Shown one piece after another: positions 17,866 to 27,441 of a stretch of 64,000 nucleotides of DNA; positions within the stretch are counted from its first letter, which is position 1; every line of letters starts with the position of its first letter. Below the pieces are notes generated by a model that did no database searches, was not told the origin of the DNA, and worked only from the letters and a program-made list of their open reading frames with translations. Source of the DNA: Allostella sp. ATCC 35155 (lineage in GTDB: Bacteria > Pseudomonadota > Alphaproteobacteria > ATCC43930 > Allostellaceae); the NCBI GenBank assembly GCA_006738865.1, contig AP019701.1, positions 2,538,001 to 2,602,000 of the forward strand, given 5' to 3'. The position numbers and the translations under genes were made by a program.

Positions 17866-19000
17866 CACGTCCCCCGGCCCCGCGCCGATCGCCTTCGTCG
17901 ACATCCCCGGCCAGATTCGCCGGCTGCGCGACCGCATCGACGAACGCGTGCGCCGTGTCTTCGACCATGGCCAGTTCATCCTCGGGCCCGAGGTGCGGGA
18001 ACTCGAGGAGGCGCTGGCGGCCTATGTCGGCGGCGGCCATGTGGTGACGACCGGCAGCGGCCACGACGCGATCCTCATCGCCCTGATGGCCGAGGGCATC
18101 GGCCCGGGCGACGCGGTGTTCGTGCCGGCCTTCACCTTCGTCTCGACCGCCGAAGCGGTCCTCGCGATCGGTGCAGCGCCGATATTCGTCGATGTCGACG
18201 AGCGCACCTTCACGATGGATGCGGCCGATCTCGAGCGCCGCATCGCGGCGGTCCGGCGCGCGGGAACCTGGCGCCCGCGCGCGGTCATGCCGGTCGACAT
18301 CTTCGGCCTGCCGGCGGACTACGCCGCCCTCGGCGCCATTGCCGAGACGGAGGGGCTGTTCCTCCTCTCGGACGCGGCGCAGAGCTTCGGCGGCATGATC
18401 GGGAATCGCCGGGTCGGTCGCCTTGCCCCCGCGACCATGACGAGCTTCTTTCCGGCCAAGCCGCTGGGTGCCGCCGGCGACGGCGGCGCGCTCTTCACCG
18501 ACGATGCCGAGCGCGCGGCTACCTACCGCCGGCTCCGGGTGCATGGACAGGACGCTTCCGGCGAGTGCCTGTCGGTCGGCATGACCGGCCGTCTCGACAC
18601 GCTCCAGGCGGCCGTGCTGCTGGTGAAGCTGGAAGCCTTTCCGGACGATCTGCAGCGCCGCGACGCGGCAGCACGGCGCTATGACGAGCGGCTGGCGCAG
18701 CTGGTCCAGGTGCCGCACCGTCCGGCGGGTCACGTGCCGGCCTGGGCGCTGTATACGATCCTGTCCGAGCGGCGCGACCGCATCCGCGCCGCGCTGGCCG
18801 CCGCAAACATCCCCAGCCGCTCCTACTACGAGCAGGCGCTCCATCTGCACGCCGCATTCCGTGCCACCTCGGAAGGCCCCGGTTCCCTGCCGGTGACCGA
18901 GCGGCTTGGGCGGATCAACCTGTCGCTGCCGATGCACTCGGAGCTCGACGTCGCCACGGTGGACCGCATCTGCGACATCGTCGCGACGGCGGCCGGCTGA
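17858..19000 (+). CDS. gnnB: DegT/DnrJ/EryC1 aminotransferase, probable UDP-3-keto-GlcNAc aminotransferase
   Basis: This 380-residue PLP enzyme shows GSGHDAI (cofactor phosphate binding), PAFTFVSTAEA, PVDIFGLPADY, SDAAQSFGG (Asp to the pyridine nitrogen) and SFFPAKPLG, in which Lys forms the Schiff base. The C-terminal NLSLPMHSEL is typical of sugar aminotransferases. Coupled to the preceding oxidoreductase by an 8-bp overlap, it would transfer an amino group from glutamate to the 3-keto sugar nucleotide. The role in lipid A is inferred from context; WbpE/Per-type enzymes share the fold. Confidence 0.75.
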   Translation: MPDTSPGPAPIAFVDIPGQIRRLRDRIDERVRRVFDHGQFILGPEVRELEEALAAYVGGGHVVTTGSGHDAILIALMAEGIGPGDAVFVPAFTFVSTAEAVLAIGAAPIFVDVDERTFTMDAADLERRIAAVRRAGTWRPRAVMPVDIFGLPADYAALGAIAETEGLFLLSDAAQSFGGMIGNRRVGRLAPATMTSFFPAKPLGAAGDGGALFTDDAERAATYRRLRVHGQDASGECLSVGMTGRLDTLQAAVLLVKLEAFPDDLQRRDAAARRYDERLAQLVQVPHRPAGHVPAWALYTILSERRDRIRAALAAANIPSRSYYEQALHLHAAFRATSEGPGSLPVTERLGRINLSLPMHSELDVATVDRICDIVATAAG

Positions 19001-19001
19001 G

Positions 19002-20270
19002 GTGACGCCGGGCGCCCGCGCGCTTCTGCTCGTCCCGACCCTGGGGCTGGTCTACGTCGCCAGCCAGTTCTACCGCGCGACCAACGCCGTCATCGCGCCC
19101 GACCTGATGCGGGAACTCGGCCTCTCGTCGGATGCCATGGGCACGCTGACCGGCGCCTTCTTCTTCGCCTTTGCGCTGTCCCAGGTGCCGGTCGGCATCC
19201 TGCTCGACCATTACGGGCCGCGCCGTACCAACATCGGCCTGCTGCTGGTCGCGGTCGCCGGCGCCCTCGTCTTCGCCGCCAGCGACAGCCTGCCGGGGCT
19301 GACCCTCGGACGGATTCTCCTCGGCATCGGCTCTTCCGGCGTCCTGATGGGCGCGATCATGACCTTCGCCCGCTGGTTCCCGCCCGACCGTCTGGCATCG
19401 GCGATCAGCGTCATGGTGGCGGTCGGTGCCGGCGGCATCATCCTGGCCACCTGGCCGCTGGCGCTGGCCGTGGAACAGTTCGGATGGCGCAGTGCCTTCG
19501 CCGGATCGGCCGTTCTCACCGGCCTGCTCATCCTGCCGCTCGTCCTCTTCGTCCGCGATGGCCCGCCCGGCTGGCAGGCCGCGGGCGTGGGCACACAGAC
19601 GCTGGGAGCGGTCCTCCGCGGCCTGCCCCAGGTCTGGCGGATCGGGCCCATCAAGTATTTCTTCGTCGTCCAGGCGACAACGCTGTCGGCGGTGCTGACC
19701 ATCCTCGGTCTCTGGGGTGGGCCCTACCTCGCCGACGTCCACGGCCTCGACGCGGTCGGGCGTGGCCAGATCCTGTTCGCCATGAGCGCCGCCTCGATCT
19801 GCGGCAACCTCTCCTACGGGCCGATGGACCGGCTGCTCGATACGCGCAAGCGCCTCGTCCTCGGCGGCGGGCTCACGACGGCGACGACGCTACTGGTCCT
19901 GGCCCTGCTCCCGACGCCGCCGCTGTGGCTCGCCACCCTGCTATTCATGGCGGTGGCCTATGCCGGGTCGATCACCATCATCCTGCAGACGCACAGCCGC
20001 GCCCTGATGCCGGACCGACTGGCCGGACGCGGACTGACACTGCTCAACATGGCGACCATGCTGGGCGTGGCGGTGGGCCAGACGGTGTCCGGAATTATCG
20101 TCGGCGCCTTTCCGGACACCGATGGCGCCTATCCGGAAGCCGCATATCGGGCAGTCTTCGCCTATCTCGGCTGCGCGCTGCTGCTCGGCCTGGCCGCCTA
20201 TACCCGCGTGCCGGACGTGCGCCCGAGCGACCAGCGGACCGGGCGCGTCAGTGGCGACGATCGCCGATGA
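19002..20270 (+). CDS. MFS transporter
   Basis: This 422-residue protein has about 12 membrane segments. The conserved loop between helices 2 and 3 is DHYGPRRTN (a variant of the MFS motif A), and the mid-loop duplicate reads GPMDRLLDTRKR. The GTG at 19002 starts 1 bp after the gnnB stop with no clear ribosome site, so it may be coupled to gnnB. The substrate is unknown; no link to lipid A can be shown beyond co-orientation. Its 3' end overlaps the lpxB 3' end by 23 bp, tail to tail. Confidence 0.85.
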   Translation: MTPGARALLLVPTLGLVYVASQFYRATNAVIAPDLMRELGLSSDAMGTLTGAFFFAFALSQVPVGILLDHYGPRRTNIGLLLVAVAGALVFAASDSLPGLTLGRILLGIGSSGVLMGAIMTFARWFPPDRLASAISVMVAVGAGGIILATWPLALAVEQFGWRSAFAGSAVLTGLLILPLVLFVRDGPPGWQAAGVGTQTLGAVLRGLPQVWRIGPIKYFFVVQATTLSAVLTILGLWGGPYLADVHGLDAVGRGQILFAMSAASICGNLSYGPMDRLLDTRKRLVLGGGLTTATTLLVLALLPTPPLWLATLLFMAVAYAGSITIILQTHSRALMPDRLAGRGLTLLNMATMLGVAVGQTVSGIIVGAFPDTDGAYPEAAYRAVFAYLGCALLLGLAAYTRVPDVRPSDQRTGRVSGDDRR

Positions 20271-21420
20271 GGCCCAGCACCTCCGCGGCAGCACGCTCGC
20301 TCGGCGGCCGACCATCGAGCCCCAGCCTGCCGAGCGCGACCTCCAGATCCCGCCGCTGCCGACGCCGCTCGTCCTCGTCGAGCAGGAGGCGTTCCACCGC
20401 CGGCGTCAGCTCTTCGGGTGTGCAGTCCGTCTGCAGCCGCTCCGGTGCAATCTCCCGGTCCATCAGCAGGTTCACGATCGTCGCGAAGCGGACCGTCACC
20501 CGCCGCCGTACCAGCCACGCCGTGAGGCGGTTGACGCGATAGGCGACGACGAAGGGCGTGCCCGCCAGCGCCAGTTCCAGCGTCACGGTCCCCGAAGCGG
20601 CGAGGGCCGCCCGGCTGTCCGCGAATGCCGCGGCCTTCTCGCCGCGATCCCGCAGCACGGTGACCGCCACCGGCCAGCCGGCGACCGCCGCCGCGACCCG
20701 GTCGGCCACCGTCGGCACGGTCGGGATCACGACGTGCAGATCGGGGATGCGCGCGGCCAGACGCGCCACCGTCTCGGCGAAGACCGGTAGGAGACGCTTC
20801 ACCTCCGACCCGCGGCTACCGGGCAGGACGGCCAGCAGCGATGCCTGCGGCGGGATGCCGTGTCGCGCGCGGAACTGCGGATCGTGCCCGGCCCCATAAC
20901 CTTCCTCGACCGCCGGATGCCCGACGAAGCGGCATTCGATGCCGTGGCCGGCGAAGAAGTCGGGCTCGAACGGGAACAGGGCCAGCACCCGGTCGTACCA
21001 GCGCCGCAGGGCGGCAGCCTTGGCCGGGCGCCACCAGGCCCAGAGCTGGGGCGCGACATAGTGGACGAGCGGGCCGTCATAGCCGAGGCGCCGCAGCTGG
21101 CGGGCGAGGCGAAAATTGAAGCCCGAAGAGTCGATGGTGACGACGCAGGCAGGCTTTGCAGCGACGATCTCCTCCGCCGTCTCGCGGACGAGCCGGAGGA
21201 TGCGAAGGGCCTGGGGCAGCACCTCGAAGACGCCGAAGAGCGAAAGCTGCGACAGCGGCACGCGGCTGGCGAGGCCGGCCGCCGTCATGCGCTCGCCGCC
21301 GATGCCGGCGAAGCGGACCTTGCCGCCGAGCGCGCGCGTCAGGGCCACCATCAGCCGCCCGCCGATGACGTCCCCGGACGGCTCCGCCGCGACGAGGACG
21401 ATGGCGGGCAGGTCGTTCAC
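20248..21420 (-). CDS. lpxB: Lipid-A-disaccharide synthase
   Basis: This 390-residue GT19 enzyme joins lipid X and UDP-2,3-diacylglucosamine to make the tetraacyl disaccharide of lipid A. It begins with VLVAAEPSGDVIGGRL and has GIGGERM, ELSLFGVFEVLP-like SQLSLFGVFEVLP, HYVAPQLWAWW, LFPFEPDFF, VGHPAVEE and LAVLPGSRGSEV. It is peripheral to the inner membrane. The start is the GTG at 21420, overlapping the lpxI stop by 4 bp (GTGA). Confidence 0.97.
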   Translation of the reverse strand: MNDLPAIVLVAAEPSGDVIGGRLMVALTRALGGKVRFAGIGGERMTAAGLASRVPLSQLSLFGVFEVLPQALRILRLVRETAEEIVAAKPACVVTIDSSGFNFRLARQLRRLGYDGPLVHYVAPQLWAWWRPAKAAALRRWYDRVLALFPFEPDFFAGHGIECRFVGHPAVEEGYGAGHDPQFRARHGIPPQASLLAVLPGSRGSEVKRLLPVFAETVARLAARIPDLHVVIPTVPTVADRVAAAVAGWPVAVTVLRDRGEKAAAFADSRAALAASGTVTLELALAGTPFVVAYRVNRLTAWLVRRRVTVRFATIVNLLMDREIAPERLQTDCTPEELTPAVERLLLDEDERRRQRRDLEVALGRLGLDGRPPSERAAAEVLGLIGDRRH

Positions 21421-22244
21421 GGCGCGGCCAGCGGCGGAATGCCGACGACGAAGAGGCCGGCCGCATCGGCCGCAGCCGCGACCGCCGCCCGGTCGACCAC
21501 CAGCGCACCGCCGGCCTCCACCGCGATGCCGGCCAGGCCGGCAGCGGCAGCGGACGCCACGGTCGATTCCCCGACCGTCGGCAGATCGACGCGACGCTCC
21601 TGCTGCGGCTTGCGCATCTTGACCAGCACCCCGCCCTTCCCCTGCAGGCGAAACCGTGCCGCCCGTTCCAGCATCGCGTCCGTCCCCTCGATGGCCTCGA
21701 CCGCAAGGACCGTTCCGGCCTGCACGACGACCGCCTGCCCGATGTCGAGACGGCCGATCGCGGTCGCGACCTCCCGGCCCCGGGCGATGTCCTGCTCGGC
21801 CAACGCGTCCGGACGGAGATGCCCGACAGCTCCCTCCCCGATCAGCAGCGACTGCAGGATCTGGTCGATGCCGACGACGCGAAAGCCCTCCCGCTCGAGT
21901 TCGCCGACCACGGCCGACAGCAGGCCGTCGTCGCCGGCGGCCCTGAGGCCAATCCGGGCCAGGAGTTGCGTGCCACGCCAATCGGGGCGTAGGGCCGCCA
22001 TCGACGGGCGCCGCACCCGGCCGACCATCACGATCTCCTCCACGCCTTCCCGGCGCAGGATGTCGATCGCACGGCCAGCGGCACCCAGCCGCACAGTGGT
22101 ACTCGGAGCGGCCGTCAGCGTTTCGGGGTCGACGGCACCCTCGAGACCCAGGATGAAGCAGGGGCGTCCATCGCTGCGGCAGGCGGCGGCCGCGTGGCGC
22201 GGCAGAGGTCCGCCGCCGGCGATGATGCCGAGCCTACCCGCCAT
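21417..22244 (-). CDS. lpxI: UDP-2,3-diacylglucosamine pyrophosphatase LpxI
   Basis: This 275-residue protein begins with LGIIAGGGPLP and carries MVGRVRRP, GDDGLLSAV, GKGGVLVKM and DLPTVGEST, the LpxI (DUF1009) features. LpxI hydrolyses UDP-2,3-diacylglucosamine to lipid X and UMP. It replaces the unrelated LpxH of enterobacteria, as is usual in alphaproteobacteria. It overlaps lpxA by 11 bp and lpxB by 4 bp. Confidence 0.95.
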   Translation of the reverse strand: MAGRLGIIAGGGPLPRHAAAACRSDGRPCFILGLEGAVDPETLTAAPSTTVRLGAAGRAIDILRREGVEEIVMVGRVRRPSMAALRPDWRGTQLLARIGLRAAGDDGLLSAVVGELEREGFRVVGIDQILQSLLIGEGAVGHLRPDALAEQDIARGREVATAIGRLDIGQAVVVQAGTVLAVEAIEGTDAMLERAARFRLQGKGGVLVKMRKPQQERRVDLPTVGESTVASAAAAGLAGIAVEAGGALVVDRAAVAAAADAAGLFVVGIPPLAAP

Positions 22245-23031
22245 TCGCCCTGGGCTGGCAGATCGCCCGGGTCGAATCCTCGCGGATGAAGTTGACGATG
22301 TCCATGACGGGGCGATGGTCGGAGAAGAGTTCGGCCACGTCGACGATGCGCTCGGCCATCGTGCCCTCCTGTGCGAAGAGCAGGCGATAGGCGCTGCGCA
22401 GGCGATGCACGTCCTCGCGCGAGAAGCCGTGCCGCCGTAGGCCGACGATGTTCAGGCCGGACAGCCGCCCGCGATCGCCCATCACCGAGCCATAGGGGAT
22501 GACGTCGCTTTCGACGCCGGACATGCCGCCGATCATGGCGTGATGCCCGATGCGCACGAACTGGTGTACGGCACACAGTCCGCCGAGATAGGCGTGGTCG
22601 TCGACATGGACATGGCCGCCGAGCGTGGCGTTGTTGGCCATGACCACATGGTCACCGATCGCGCAGTCATGGGCGACGTGGGTTCCGACCATGAACAGGC
22701 CATGGTCGCCGACCCGGGTAGCACCGCTCCCGAGCGGTGTCCCGGGATGCATGGTGACATGCTCGCGGATCTGGTTGTGGCGACCGATTTCCAGGATGAC
22801 CCGCTCACCCTTGTAGCGCAGGTGCTGCGGCGGCAGCCCGAGGGCGGCGAACGGGTAGACCTTCGTGCCTTCGCCGATGCTCGTATAGCCGTCGATGACG
22901 ACGTGCGAGACCAGGGTGACGCCGTCGCCGAGCCGGACGTTCTCGCCGATGCAGCAGAACGGCCCGATTGTCACGCCTGTGCCGACCTCGGCCCCCGCTG
23001 CGACGACCGCTGTCGGATGGATATTGTTCAT
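22234..23031 (-). CDS. lpxA: UDP-N-acetylglucosamine acyltransferase
   Basis: This 265-residue left-handed beta-helix acyltransferase starts with IHPTAVVAAGAEVGTGVTIGPF hexad repeats and has the catalytic His in THVAHDCAIG. A C-terminal helical domain follows (GLRRHGFSREDVHRLRSAY). LpxA transfers 3-hydroxyacyl from ACP to the 3-position of UDP-GlcNAc, or to the 3-amino group of UDP-GlcNAc3N where GnnA/B operate. The nearby gnnAB pair makes the second substrate plausible, but the sequence alone does not decide it. Confidence 0.97.
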   Translation of the reverse strand: MNNIHPTAVVAAGAEVGTGVTIGPFCCIGENVRLGDGVTLVSHVVIDGYTSIGEGTKVYPFAALGLPPQHLRYKGERVILEIGRHNQIREHVTMHPGTPLGSGATRVGDHGLFMVGTHVAHDCAIGDHVVMANNATLGGHVHVDDHAYLGGLCAVHQFVRIGHHAMIGGMSGVESDVIPYGSVMGDRGRLSGLNIVGLRRHGFSREDVHRLRSAYRLLFAQEGTMAERIVDVAELFSDHRPVMDIVNFIREDSTRAICQPRANGG

Positions 23032-23052
23032 CGGGTTCGGGAACCGCGCTCT

Positions 23053-23517
23053 CTAGTCGAGGATCATCGCCGCATAAGTCGCCTCGGCGACGAGTTGCCC
23101 GTCGACCTTGGCCTCGGCCGAGAACTTCCACACGTTGCCGCGGCTGCGCTCCTTGCGGACATGGACACGGAGCTGGTCGCCCGGGCCCACGGGCTTGCGG
23201 AAGCGGGCCCCGTCGACGGTCATGAAATAGACGAGCTTGCCCTCGGATGCCGCACCGAGGGTGTGCACCACCAGCACGGCGGACGTCTGCGCCATCGCCT
23301 CGATGATGAGAACCCCGGGCATCACCGGGCGCGTCGGGAAATGTCCCTGGAAGAACGGCTCGTTGATGGAGACGTTCTTGATGCCGACGCAGCCTTCGCC
23401 GGCCACGACATCGACCACCCGATCGATCATGAGGAAGGGATAGCGATGCGGAATCATCGCCATCACGCGCTCGATGTCGATGGTCACGCCGGTGACCGCC
23501 GCGTCGTTCCCGTCCAT
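23053..23517 (-). CDS. fabZ: 3-hydroxyacyl-ACP dehydratase FabZ
   Basis: This 154-residue hot-dog-fold dehydratase of fatty acid synthesis has [13 protein letters not shown], the catalytic-His motif [11 protein letters not shown] and the nearby Glu in [10 protein letters not shown]. The start ATG at 23517 lies 4 bp after lpxD; upstream frame is unconserved. The lpxD-fabZ-lpxA order lets the cell balance use of 3-hydroxyacyl-ACP between lipid A and phospholipids. Confidence 0.97.
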   Translation of the reverse strand: MDGNDAAVTGVTIDIERVMAMIPHRYPFLMIDRVVDVVAGEGCVGIKNVSINEPFFQGHFPTRPVMPGVLIIEAMAQTSAVLVVHTLGAASEGKLVYFMTVDGARFRKPVGPGDQLRVHVRKERSRGNVWKFSAEAKVDGQLVAEATYAAMILD

Positions 23518-23521
23518 GCTC

Positions 23522-24541
23522 CTAAGCGCCTTTCCCTTTCGCCAGGCGGCGCAGCACGACGGCCTGCCGCAGATGCTCGGCAATGGGCATGCTCGGGCTT
23601 CCGCCCACGGAGTGCCCCGGCTCGACATCGCGCATGACACCGGCCTGCGCCGCGATGCGCGCGCCGTCGCCGATATGGAGATGTCCGGTCAATCCGGCCT
23701 GCCCGCCCATCATCACGAAGTCGCCCACCACCGTGCTGCCGGAAATCCCGACCTGGCCGGCGATGATGCAGCCCCGCCCGAGACGGACGTTGTGCCCGAT
23801 CTGCACCAGATTATCAATGAAGCAGCCCGGCCCGATCACCGTGTCGCCGAGCGCGCCGCGGTCGATCGTCGTGTTCGCGCCGATGTCGGCGCCGTCATGG
23901 ATGACGACCCGTCCGAGCTGCGGGATGGCGACGTGTCCGTCCCGGCCGGGCACGACCCCGAACCCGTCCTCGCCGATGCGCGCCCCGGCATGGATCGTCA
24001 CCCGCGCGCCGATGATGGCGTTGGCGATGCTGACGCACGGACCGATCCGGCAGCCCTCGCCGATCCGGCAACCGGCGCCCACGACGCTGTTGGGGCCCAG
24101 GACGACGCCGGCGCCGATCTCCGCCCGCGCGGCCACCACGGCACCCGGCCCGATCTCGCTGGACGGCGCGACCCTGGCCGTCGGATCGACGATGGCCCCG
24201 GCGGCGATGCCTGGGCTTGGCGGAGGCGGCGGGTGAAGGGCGGCGGCGGCAAGCGCGAAACCGCGCTGCGGGGCCCGCGTCAGCAGCAGGGCCATGCCCG
24301 GCGGCGCCGCCTCGGCCGCATCGGGATGAATGAGACAGGCGCCCGCGCCACAACTGGCGAGCCGTTCGAGATAGCTGCGGTTCTCGACGAAGACGAGGTG
24401 TTCCGGCCCAGCCTCCGCCAGCGGCGCGACGGCGACGAAGCGGTCGCCGCGCGTGCCGCTGCGTGCCTGCGCGCCGGTGATCCGCTCCAGCTCGGACAGC
24501 GTGAGCGGTTCGCCCGCCGGGTAGAAGCGCGCGTCGACCAC
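23522..24541 (-). CDS. lpxD: UDP-3-O-(3-hydroxyacyl)glucosamine N-acyltransferase
   Basis: This 339-residue enzyme adds the N-linked acyl chain at position 2 of the lipid A precursor. The N-terminal nucleotide-binding domain (about residues 1-100) is followed by hexad repeats of a left-handed beta helix (for example [26 protein letters not shown]) and the catalytic His in [11 protein letters not shown]. It starts with GTG at 24541, 19 bp after skp. Length is normal. Confidence 0.97.
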   Translation of the reverse strand: MVDARFYPAGEPLTLSELERITGAQARSGTRGDRFVAVAPLAEAGPEHLVFVENRSYLERLASCGAGACLIHPDAAEAAPPGMALLLTRAPQRGFALAAAALHPPPPPSPGIAAGAIVDPTARVAPSSEIGPGAVVAARAEIGAGVVLGPNSVVGAGCRIGEGCRIGPCVSIANAIIGARVTIHAGARIGEDGFGVVPGRDGHVAIPQLGRVVIHDGADIGANTTIDRGALGDTVIGPGCFIDNLVQIGHNVRLGRGCIIAGQVGISGSTVVGDFVMMGGQAGLTGHLHIGDGARIAAQAGVMRDVEPGHSVGGSPSMPIAEHLRQAVVLRRLAKGKGA

Positions 24542-24560
24542 GCCGTTCGCTCGCGTACCG

Positions 24561-25133
24561 CTACTTGCGCGCCGGCAGCTTCACGCTGACCTGGGTGACG
24601 GCCGCATCGAGGCGCTTGAGGGCTTCGTCGGATGCGTCGTACCGCTTGTCGACGAGGACGACCAGCGTCTTGGGCAGCACGATGGTGGCGCCACGCTCTT
24701 CGGCGAGCTTGCTGACGACCTGCAGCAGATGGCGCTGGACCTGCTGCATCGCGTCGTTGAAGCCCTCTTCCAGCTGGCGTCGCCGCGACTGCGCGTTCCG
24801 CTGGACGCCGCTCACCCGCTCCTGGAACTCGCGCTGCTTCTGGGCGAAGGCATCGGGCGACAGGATCGTGCGCTGCCGCTGCAATTCCTGCTCGGCGCTG
24901 CGCAACTGGGCCTCCTGGTCGCTGATCTCCTTCTGGAAGGTCTGCCGATGCGTCTGCATCTGTGCCTGGATGTTCTTGAAGGCGCGTGACCCCTGCTGCA
25001 CGCCCTGCACGTCGACGATCATGATGATCGGCGCGGGCTGGGTCTGGGCCGCGGCCGGAGCGGTCGTCAGCGGCACGGACAGGGTCAGCATCGCGGCCGT
25101 CGCAGCCGCCCGCAGGAAAACTGGGTAGTTCAT
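24561..25133 (-). CDS. skp: Periplasmic chaperone Skp/OmpH family
   Basis: This 190-residue protein has a signal peptide ([20 protein letters not shown], cleavage near AAAQ at about residue 30). A beta strand ([10 protein letters not shown]) is followed by a long charged, Gln/Arg/Glu-rich coiled coil (about residues 50-150) and a C-terminal strand. This is the Skp jellyfish arrangement. Skp holds unfolded outer-membrane proteins in the periplasm for delivery to BamA, whose gene ends 1 bp upstream. Confidence 0.92.
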   Translation of the reverse strand: MNYPVFLRAAATAAMLTLSVPLTTAPAAAQTQPAPIIMIVDVQGVQQGSRAFKNIQAQMQTHRQTFQKEISDQEAQLRSAEQELQRQRTILSPDAFAQKQREFQERVSGVQRNAQSRRRQLEEGFNDAMQQVQRHLLQVVSKLAEERGATIVLPKTLVVLVDKRYDASDEALKRLDAAVTQVSVKLPARK

Positions 25134-25134
25134 G

Positions 25135-27441
25135 TCAGAACCTCGTTCCGAAGCTGATCCGGAAATTCTCGGACCGATCGGAATCCTCTTTCAGGACGGG
25201 CACCGCGAAGTCGATGCGGATCGGCCCGAGCGGTGACTTCCAGGACAGCCCGACGCCGGTCGCAAAGCGCAGGGAGGGGCTGTCGGCGACTTCCGGGCCC
25301 TTCGAATCGGAGTCCCAGAGGCTGCAGGCGTCGCCGAATACGCGCCCCGTCAGCCCGAATTCCTGCGGCAGGCCGAGCGGAAAGCTGAGTTCGGTGGTCG
25401 CCGCATAGTAGGTGTTGCCGCCGAGCGCGTCGCGGGTCGTCGTATCCCGCGGTCCGACGCCCGAGTTGCGGAATCCCCGGCAGTTGTCGCCGCCGAGGAA
25501 GAACCGGTCCGTCAGTCGGACCTCGTCGTCGAAGTTGAGGATGTGGCCGACCTCGCCGCGGACGCTGAGAACCCAGGGCAACGCGATCGGGTAGTAGTAG
25601 CCGGCGGTGATCTTCGGCTTCAGGAAATGCCGGTCGCCGCCGAGGCCTGCGAGATCGGCCGAGAGCGTCAGGTAGTAGCCGTCGGTCGGATCGACCCGGC
25701 TGTCGCGGCGATCGTATGTCAGCGTGGTGCCGATGATCGAGGCGATCGAGGAGCCCTCCAGTTCCTTGATGAAGCGCGAGGCCGTCGTCGGCACGCTCTT
25801 GATCTCGTCCTGGCGCAGCGTATAGCGAACCGACTGTCGCAGGTTCTCCCGGAGCTGAAACCCGGTGCGCAGCGAAAGTCCGGTGATCGCCTCGTCGTAG
25901 GAACTCTCGTCCTGCAGGTCACGGACGATGCGGAAGATGTCGAAGCCCGCCGCCACGTTCCGGTCGAGGAAGTAAGGCTCGGTGAAGCTGAGGTCGACCT
26001 CCTGGGAGCGCTCCGAGATGGAGAAGCCGACCCGCAGATCCTGGCCACGGCCAAGGAGGTTGCGCTCGCGCAGGCTGACGTCGCCAAGCACGCCGACGCT
26101 GGTCGAGAAGCCGGCGCCGAACGCGATCTCGCCGGTCGACTGCTCTTCGACCTCGACCGTCACCACGGTGCGATCGGGGGCCGTGCCGGGGACGTTCGCG
26201 ACATCGACCTTCTTGAAGTAGCCGAGGTCTCGCACCCGCTGCCGCGACCGCCGCAGCTTGGCGGCATTGAACGCATCGCCCTCGACCACCTGGAACTCGC
26301 GGCGGATGACCTTGTCGAGGGTACGGACGTTGCCGACGATGTCGATGCGCTCGACGAAGACCCGCGGCCCCTCCTGGATCTCGAAGGTGACCGCGATCTC
26401 CTTGTTCTCGCGATCACGGCGGATCTGCGGCCGCACGTCGACGAAGGCGTAGCCGCGATTGCCGACGGCGTCGGTCAGGCGGGTGATCGTCGTCTCGATC
26501 TGGTCGGCATTGTAGTCCCGGCCTTCGACGGTCGCGACCAGGCCGCGGACGGACTCCGGATCGAGATCCTTCAGGTTCGATACGACGTCGATCGTCCCGT
26601 ACTTGTACTTCTCGCCCTCCTCGATCGTCACGGTGACGACGAAGCCCTCGCGATCGGGCGTCAGCTCGGCGACGGACGAGACGACGCGGAAGTCGGCATA
26701 GCCTTCCGAGAGATAGAATTTCCGCAGGAGTTCCCGGTCGAAGGTCAGGCGATCGGGATCATAGCTGTCGTCCGACGTCAGGAAGCGCCACCAGCGGGTC
26801 TCCTTGGTCTGGATGACCTCGCGCAGGCGCCCGTCGCTGAACTGCTTGTTGCCGACGAAGTTGATGCGGCGGATGCCCGTCAGGTCGCCTTCCTGGATCT
26901 CGAACACGAGATCGACGCGGTTCTGTTCGCGCTGGATGACCTTCGGCTCGACCGTCGCGGCGAAGCGGCCGGACCGGCGGTAGAGTTCGAGGATCCGCTT
27001 CACGTCGTTCTGGATCTTGGTCCGCGTGTAGACGGTGCGGGGCCGAAGCTGCACCTCGTTGTTGAGAATCTCCGTCGTGATGCGGCGATTCCCCTCGAAC
27101 GCGATGCGGTTGATGATCGGGTTCTCGACCACCCGGACGATCAGCGCCTGGCCTTCGCGGCGCAGCGTGACGTCGGCGAAGAGCCCGGTCGCGAACAGCG
27201 CCTTCAGCGACCGGTCGACCTGCTGGGAGTCGAACTGCTCGCCCGGCTGAACCGCGAGATACGAACGGACCGTCTCCGGCTCGATCCGCTGGGTGCCCTC
27301 GATGCGCACCTCCTGGATCACGCCCTGGCCGAACTGGGCCTGGGCCCGGACCGAAACGACGAGGGCGCTTGTCAGCAGCGCCGAAGCGATCACGAACTTT
27401 CGAAGCACCCCATGCCCTTTCTCGGAGGCCGCCCCGCTCAC
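25135..27441 (-). CDS. bamA: Outer membrane protein assembly factor BamA
   Basis: This 768-residue Omp85 protein has a signal peptide (about residues 15-34), five POTRA domains (starting IQEVRIEGTQRIEPETV, with repeats near residues 110, 190, 265 and 340) and a C-terminal 16-strand barrel ending in GTRF. It contains the VRGF-like motif as CRGFRNSG. BamA inserts beta-barrel proteins into the outer membrane. The GTG start at 27441 overlaps the rseP stop (GTGA). Confidence 0.97.
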   Translation of the reverse strand: MSGAASEKGHGVLRKFVIASALLTSALVVSVRAQAQFGQGVIQEVRIEGTQRIEPETVRSYLAVQPGEQFDSQQVDRSLKALFATGLFADVTLRREGQALIVRVVENPIINRIAFEGNRRITTEILNNEVQLRPRTVYTRTKIQNDVKRILELYRRSGRFAATVEPKVIQREQNRVDLVFEIQEGDLTGIRRINFVGNKQFSDGRLREVIQTKETRWWRFLTSDDSYDPDRLTFDRELLRKFYLSEGYADFRVVSSVAELTPDREGFVVTVTIEEGEKYKYGTIDVVSNLKDLDPESVRGLVATVEGRDYNADQIETTITRLTDAVGNRGYAFVDVRPQIRRDRENKEIAVTFEIQEGPRVFVERIDIVGNVRTLDKVIRREFQVVEGDAFNAAKLRRSRQRVRDLGYFKKVDVANVPGTAPDRTVVTVEVEEQSTGEIAFGAGFSTSVGVLGDVSLRERNLLGRGQDLRVGFSISERSQEVDLSFTEPYFLDRNVAAGFDIFRIVRDLQDESSYDEAITGLSLRTGFQLRENLRQSVRYTLRQDEIKSVPTTASRFIKELEGSSIASIIGTTLTYDRRDSRVDPTDGYYLTLSADLAGLGGDRHFLKPKITAGYYYPIALPWVLSVRGEVGHILNFDDEVRLTDRFFLGGDNCRGFRNSGVGPRDTTTRDALGGNTYYAATTELSFPLGLPQEFGLTGRVFGDACSLWDSDSKGPEVADSPSLRFATGVGLSWKSPLGPIRIDFAVPVLKEDSDRSENFRISFGTRF

